The notes under the pieces were generated by a model. That model was not told the origin of the DNA. It saw only the letters and a list, made by a program, of their open reading frames with translations, and searched no databases. Positions 12,265-15,286 of a DNA stretch of 15,286 nucleotides are shown in pieces. This DNA is from PXAH01 sp964605645 (lineage in GTDB: Bacteria > Omnitrophota > Gorgyraeia > Duberdicusellales > 4484-171). A program made the translations under genes and the position numbers. Where the stretch lies: assembly GCA_964605645.1 (NCBI GenBank), contig CAZSDJ010000037.1, forward strand, positions 1 through 15,286, given 5' to 3'. Within the stretch, counting starts at the first letter, position 1. The number at the start of each line of letters is the position of its first letter.

Positions 12265-13698
12265 ATGCTGGCAGAAAGATTAAATTCAGTTATAAAACAA
12301 GGCGAAGGAATAAGTATCGAGTTTAAAGAATGCAAAAATAAGCTCAGCAAAGAAGTTTTTGAAACAGTTTGCGCTTTCTTAAACCGTTTTGGCGGAGAAC
12401 TGATATTAGGAGTAAATGACAAAGGTAGAATCACCGGGATCAACAAAGAAAAAATAGCGCAGATAAAAAAAGATTTTGCTACCGCCATTAATAATCCTCA
12501 AGTAATCACGCCTACATTCTATTTAACTTTAAAAGAAGTCACAATAAAAGAAAAGGTTATTTTGTATGCTTATGTCCCGGAAAGTTCGCAAGTGCATAAA
12601 TATAAAGGGAGGATAATAGACCGGAATGAGGATGGCGACTTTGATATTACAGAAAATTCGAGCCTTGTAACATCGCTGTATGTTAGAAAGCAAACAACTT
12701 ATTCTGAAAATAAGGTTTATCCCTATGTGGCACTCAAAGATTTACGAAGCGATTTAATTGAAAAAACCCGGAAAATGGCAAGGATTCAGAATCCCGGGCA
12801 TCCTTGGGCAGATATGGATGATCTGGAGTTGTTAAAAAGCGCACAGCTTTATTTAAAGGATTACAGCAAGGGGGAAGAAGGGTTTACGCTTGCTTCAATT
12901 TTGTTATTTGGAAAAGACGAAGTAATAATGTCGGTATTGCCTCATCACCGCACCGATGCTATCCTAAGAATTAAGGATACAGATAGGTATGATGACAGGG
13001 ATGATATAAGAACCAATTTGATTGAGAGTTATGATAGAATTATGGCTTTTGTTAATAAACATCTCCCCGATAAATTTTATCTTGAAAATGAACAGCGGAT
13101 AAACATTAGGGACCATATTTTCAGGGAAGTTGCCGGAAATATTCTTATACACCGGGAATATACCAGTCCTTTTCCCGCAAAGTTTATTGTTGAAAGAGGT
13201 CGGGTCTATACTGAAAATAGCAATAAGCCTCATGGACATGGTTTAATCAATCCGGCAAATTTTTCACCCTTCCCCAAGAATCCGGTTATCGCCAGAATGT
13301 TTAAAGAAATCGGCCGGGCCGATGAATTAGGGTCCGGTGTTAAAAAACTTTTTAAATATTGCAAAGCTTATTCCGGCCAAAATCCTAAATTGATAGAAGA
13401 GGATATATTCAAAACAATAATACCTTTAAGTCAAAAAGTTGAAGCAAAAACGAGTGGTATAAAGGGTGGTATAAAGGGTGGTGTAAAAGGTGGTGTAAAG
13501 ATATCTAGCCGACAAAAAGAAATAATAGTTTTTATGAAAAAGAATTCAAAGATAACTTATAATGAATTAGTGGAAAAGTTAGGGATTAATCCATCTGCTG
13601 TACAAAAGAATATAAAAAAATTAAAAAAAATCGGAATTATTAAAAGAATAGGAAGAAAAAGAAGTGGTTATTGGAAAGTAATGGGAGAAAGAAGCTAG
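12265..13698 (+). CDS. AlbA_2 (Schlafen-type) / HATPase_c_4 regulator with C-terminal HTH, first of two
   Basis: 477 residues. The N-terminal AlbA_2 domain is seen in ISIEFKECKNKLSKEVFETV (16-35) and FGGELILGVNDKGRITGI (42-59). A linker and a GHKL-like ATP-binding domain follow: REVAGNILIHREY (N-box, asparagine near 292) and EIGRADELGSGVKKLFKY (about 350-367). The C-terminus (about 412-470) is a winged helix (ITYNELVEKLGINPSAVQKN). Such proteins are often labelled RecG-like helicases from the C-terminal homology, but no helicase motifs are seen. They are predicted regulators, and the AlbA_2 part may bind or cut nucleic acid. A GIKG/GVKG linker at 397-412 is encoded by a 12-bp tandem repeat. 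The ATG at 12265 is preceded only by a weak GTGGGA. Confidence 0.85.
   Translation: MLAERLNSVIKQGEGISIEFKECKNKLSKEVFETVCAFLNRFGGELILGVNDKGRITGINKEKIAQIKKDFATAINNPQVITPTFYLTLKEVTIKEKVILYAYVPESSQVHKYKGRIIDRNEDGDFDITENSSLVTSLYVRKQTTYSENKVYPYVALKDLRSDLIEKTRKMARIQNPGHPWADMDDLELLKSAQLYLKDYSKGEEGFTLASILLFGKDEVIMSVLPHHRTDAILRIKDTDRYDDRDDIRTNLIESYDRIMAFVNKHLPDKFYLENEQRINIRDHIFREVAGNILIHREYTSPFPAKFIVERGRVYTENSNKPHGHGLINPANFSPFPKNPVIARMFKEIGRADELGSGVKKLFKYCKAYSGQNPKLIEEDIFKTIIPLSQKVEAKTSGIKGGIKGGVKGGVKISSRQKEIIVFMKKNSKITYNELVEKLGINPSAVQKNIKKLKKIGIIKRIGRKRSGYWKVMGERS
13453..13500 (+). repeat. Four 12-bp tandem units in coding sequence
   Basis: GGTGGTATAAAG-type units start at 13453, 13465, 13477 and 13489, with up to three differences, and encode GIKGGIKGGVKGGVK. 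The period is a multiple of three, so copy changes alter only linker length between the ATPase domain and the winged helix. Confidence 0.9.
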
Positions 13699-13711
13699 AA
13701 GGTAGAAGGGA
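13691..13711 (+). repeat. Three GAAG heptamers at the junction of the two AlbA genes
   Basis: GAAGCTA, GAAGGTA and GAAGGGA follow each other at 13691, 13698 and 13705. The TAG stop of the first gene lies at the boundary of the first two units. The tract is short, but it has the same 7-bp period as the other tracts. Confidence 0.5.
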
Positions 13712-13727
13712 TTGGGAAGGAAAAATA

Positions 13728-15134
13728 ATGAAACTTAAAGAATCCGAAAAAGTAGAACTTAAAAAATCTACCGCAGAATTAAAAGACGCCTTAATAGATC
13801 TGTGTGCTTTTGCTAATAATGGCGAAGGGGTTATCTATTTTGGTATATCTGACAGAGGAAAAATAATAGGCCAGTCTGTTTCCGATAAGACTTTTAAGAG
13901 AGTTTCTACAACTATATTATCTTTGATTGAACCGAGGCTTTATCCAAACGTATATTCAAAAATAGAAGAAGATAAAGAAATATTGATTGTTGAGTTAAAA
14001 AACAGTGCTGAAAAACCTTATTTTTATAAAGGCAAAGCTTACAAGCGGATAGGCACAACCAATGCTTATCTTTCAAGGTATGAAATTGAAAAGTATCTTT
14101 ATGAAAGAGAAAATCCGGCTTACAGATTTGATAAAACCATAGTTAAAGAGTATAAAGAAGGGGTGGAAAAAAGAAATTTGAGATGGTTTCTTAGGCAGGC
14201 AAAAGAAGAACGAAACCTACCGGTTAATTTGAGTGAAAACACGGATGTTATTTTAAAGAAACTAGGTTTACTTACACAAAATAAATTGAATTTTGCCGGG
14301 CTTTTAAGTTTCGGAAAAAATATCCAACAGCATTTTCTTAATGTTATCGTCAAATGTGCTCTATTTGAAGGAAAAGATAAAGCCGGCCGGATTCTTGATC
14401 ATATTGAAATCAAAGAGAATGTTTTCAAGCAGATAGATTTTGCTGAGAATTTTATTCTTCGTAATATTCGCAAATCGGCCCAAATAAGTTCAGAAACCGG
14501 CCGGCGGAAAGAAAAGTACGAATTGCCTTATCTTGCTATTCGTGAAGCAATTGCTAATGCGGTTGCCCATCGTGATTATAGAATTTCAAGCCATATTGAT
14601 ATAGCTATATTTGATGACAGGATTGAAATTTGGTCTCCGGGAGAGCTTCCTTTAGGGATAAAACTTAAAGATATTCTCATAAAGCGTGTATCAGTATTAA
14701 GAAATCCGGGTATCGCAGAAGTTTTATTTCTTGCCGGATACATAGAAAGATGGGGAAGCGGAATCAATAAAATAAATCAGTTGATGGATGAGTATGGGCT
14801 TCCTAAACCTGTATATGAAGAGACATCTGGTAACTTTCTGGTAACTTTCAAACGTAGAGAACTATTAAGTACCGAGCAAGTACCGAGCAAGTACCGAGCA
14901 AGTACCGAGCAACTTAAAATATTAAATTTTTGTAAACAACCAAGGGCACGAGCTCAGATACAAAGGCATTTAAAGCTAAAACATAGAGAACATTTTAGAG
15001 CAGAAATATTAGAACCACTTGTTGAAAAAGAGCTTATAGAAATGACTATACCGGCTAAGCCGAAAAGTCCTAAGCAAAAATATATCATAACCGAAAAGGG
15101 AAAATCAATAATCCGCGGGAAGAAGCGGGGATGA
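13728..15134 (+). CDS. AlbA_2 (Schlafen-type) / HATPase_c_4 regulator with C-terminal HTH, second of two
   Basis: 468 residues from the ATG at 13728, chosen because GGAAGGA (13715-13721) lies 6 nt upstream; an in-frame TTG at 13671 overlaps the previous gene. AlbA_2: ESEKVELKKSTAELKDALID (5-24) and NGEGVIYFGISDRGKIIG (31-48). ATP-binding domain: YLAIREAIANAVAHRDYR (about 268-285), EIWSPGELPLG and AGYIERWGSGINKI. After residue 380 an 11-bp tandem repeat encodes STEQVPSKYRASTEQ, then a winged-helix-like C-terminus (about 400-468). Same domain order as its upstream neighbour but strongly diverged from it, so an old paralogue pair or two separate acquisitions. The genes are 29 nt apart and probably co-transcribed. 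The function is presumably regulatory; the partner is unknown. Confidence 0.87.
   Translation: MKLKESEKVELKKSTAELKDALIDLCAFANNGEGVIYFGISDRGKIIGQSVSDKTFKRVSTTILSLIEPRLYPNVYSKIEEDKEILIVELKNSAEKPYFYKGKAYKRIGTTNAYLSRYEIEKYLYERENPAYRFDKTIVKEYKEGVEKRNLRWFLRQAKEERNLPVNLSENTDVILKKLGLLTQNKLNFAGLLSFGKNIQQHFLNVIVKCALFEGKDKAGRILDHIEIKENVFKQIDFAENFILRNIRKSAQISSETGRRKEKYELPYLAIREAIANAVAHRDYRISSHIDIAIFDDRIEIWSPGELPLGIKLKDILIKRVSVLRNPGIAEVLFLAGYIERWGSGINKINQLMDEYGLPKPVYEETSGNFLVTFKRRELLSTEQVPSKYRASTEQLKILNFCKQPRARAQIQRHLKLKHREHFRAEILEPLVEKELIEMTIPAKPKSPKQKYIITEKGKSIIRGKKRG
14868..14911 (+). repeat. Four perfect 11-bp tandem units in coding sequence (candidate phase-variable tract)
   Basis: AGTACCGAGCA is repeated exactly at 14868, 14879, 14890 and 14901. 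Because 11 is not divisible by 3, each unit is read in a different frame. Loss or gain of one or two units would shift the frame. Both alternative frames then stop at TAA at once (14923-14925 or 14915-14917), removing the final 73 or so residues that form the winged helix. Confidence 0.93.
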
Positions 15135-15135
15135 A

Positions 15136-15156
15136 GTCCGAAGTTCAATGTCCGAA
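15136..15156 (+). repeat. GTCC heptamers after the second AlbA gene
   Basis: GTCCGAA, GTTCAAT and GTCCGAA follow each other directly after the TGA at 15132-15134. They match the heptamer family at 12205-12239 and, inverted, at 9621-9648. Confidence 0.65.
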
Positions 15157-15167
15157 GCGCACAAAAA

Positions 15168-15210
15168 GGGCTGTCCCTGACGAAAGGCAGAAAAATAGGT
15201 GTCTGTCCCC
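15168..15210 (+). repeat. 43-bp dispersed repeat, copy 2
   Basis: This is the partner of 6984-7026 (37 of 43 identical), in the same orientation, again just downstream of a gene. A GGG-CTGT-CCC dyad overlaps its left edge (15168-15177). No other mobile feature is visible next to it. Confidence 0.7.
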
Positions 15211-15237
15211 ATTTATGTCCTATTTATTATTTATTTA

Positions 15238-15268
15238 TTGACAAAGCATTAAATTGTTATATTATAAA
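15238..15268 (+). promoter_or_regulatory. Possible promoter near window end
   Basis: A perfect TTGACA (15238-15243) is followed by an AT-rich stretch holding TATATT (15258-15263, spacer 14) and TATAAA (15263-15268, spacer 19). Neither spacing is ideal, so the -10 choice is open. An ATG follows at 15271. Confidence 0.4.
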
Positions 15269-15270
15269 GT

Positions 15271-15286
15271 ATGCGGTTGCTAATAG
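15271..15286 (+). CDS. Possible gene start cut by window end
   Basis: An ATG at 15271 after the promoter-like TTGACA opens a frame MRLLI that runs off the window. There is no Shine-Dalgarno sequence, which would fit the leaderless pattern seen at the first AbiE locus. Too short to assign. Confidence 0.25.

Overview
The window is a gene-dense but repeat-riddled accessory region of an AT-rich bacterial genome. All convincing genes are on the + strand. TGA, TAA and TAG all act as stops. Several promoters match the sigma70 consensus (TTGACA, 16-17 bp spacer, TATAAT-like box). No rRNA, tRNA, transposase or phage structural gene is visible. The mixture of Fic, AbiE-type toxin-antitoxin, GxxExxY, AAA/DUF4143 and AlbA/Schlafen-ATPase genes, surface-glycan glycosyltransferases and short dispersed repeats is typical of metagenome-derived genomes of phyla such as Omnitrophota. 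That placement is an impression from gene content, not a demonstration.

Layout. (1) 1-2350: a decayed tandem duplication of a Fic-sulfotransferase module. The first copy keeps an intact sulfotransferase gene after a stump of fic. It is followed by one intact fic gene. The second copy has lost nearly all of its sulfotransferase and of its second fic, leaving short scars. (2) 2399-6982: two type IV toxin-antitoxin pairs of the AbiEii/AbiEi family, the first toxin-first and the second antitoxin-first. They bracket a 576-residue membrane protein with a kinase-like N-terminus that I do not recognise. Both AbiE promoters carry related TTTAGTT/AACTAAA palindromes. (3) 7045-10816: two overlapping family-2 glycosyltransferase genes, a GxxExxY gene enclosed by mirror-image arrays of CACAGAT units, and a B12-binding-type radical SAM gene containing two in-frame heptamer-repeat tracts. 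(4) 10866-15134: a DUF4143-type AAA ATPase with its own promoter, then two adjacent AlbA_2/HATPase regulators. One has a 12-bp tandem repeat in its linker and the other an 11-bp tandem repeat whose copy number would switch the C-terminal helix-turn-helix on or off. (5) 15135-15286: heptamer repeats, a second copy of a 43-bp dispersed repeat also found at 6984-7026, and perhaps the start of another gene.

The glycosyltransferases, sulfotransferase and radical SAM protein plausibly belong to envelope glycan or lipid modification. The remaining genes are mostly toxin-antitoxin or regulatory cassettes. The most distinctive features are the repeats: mirror arrays around GxxExxY, heptamer-periodic tracts at five places, a frame-switching 11-bp repeat, and shared operator-like palindromes at the two AbiE loci.
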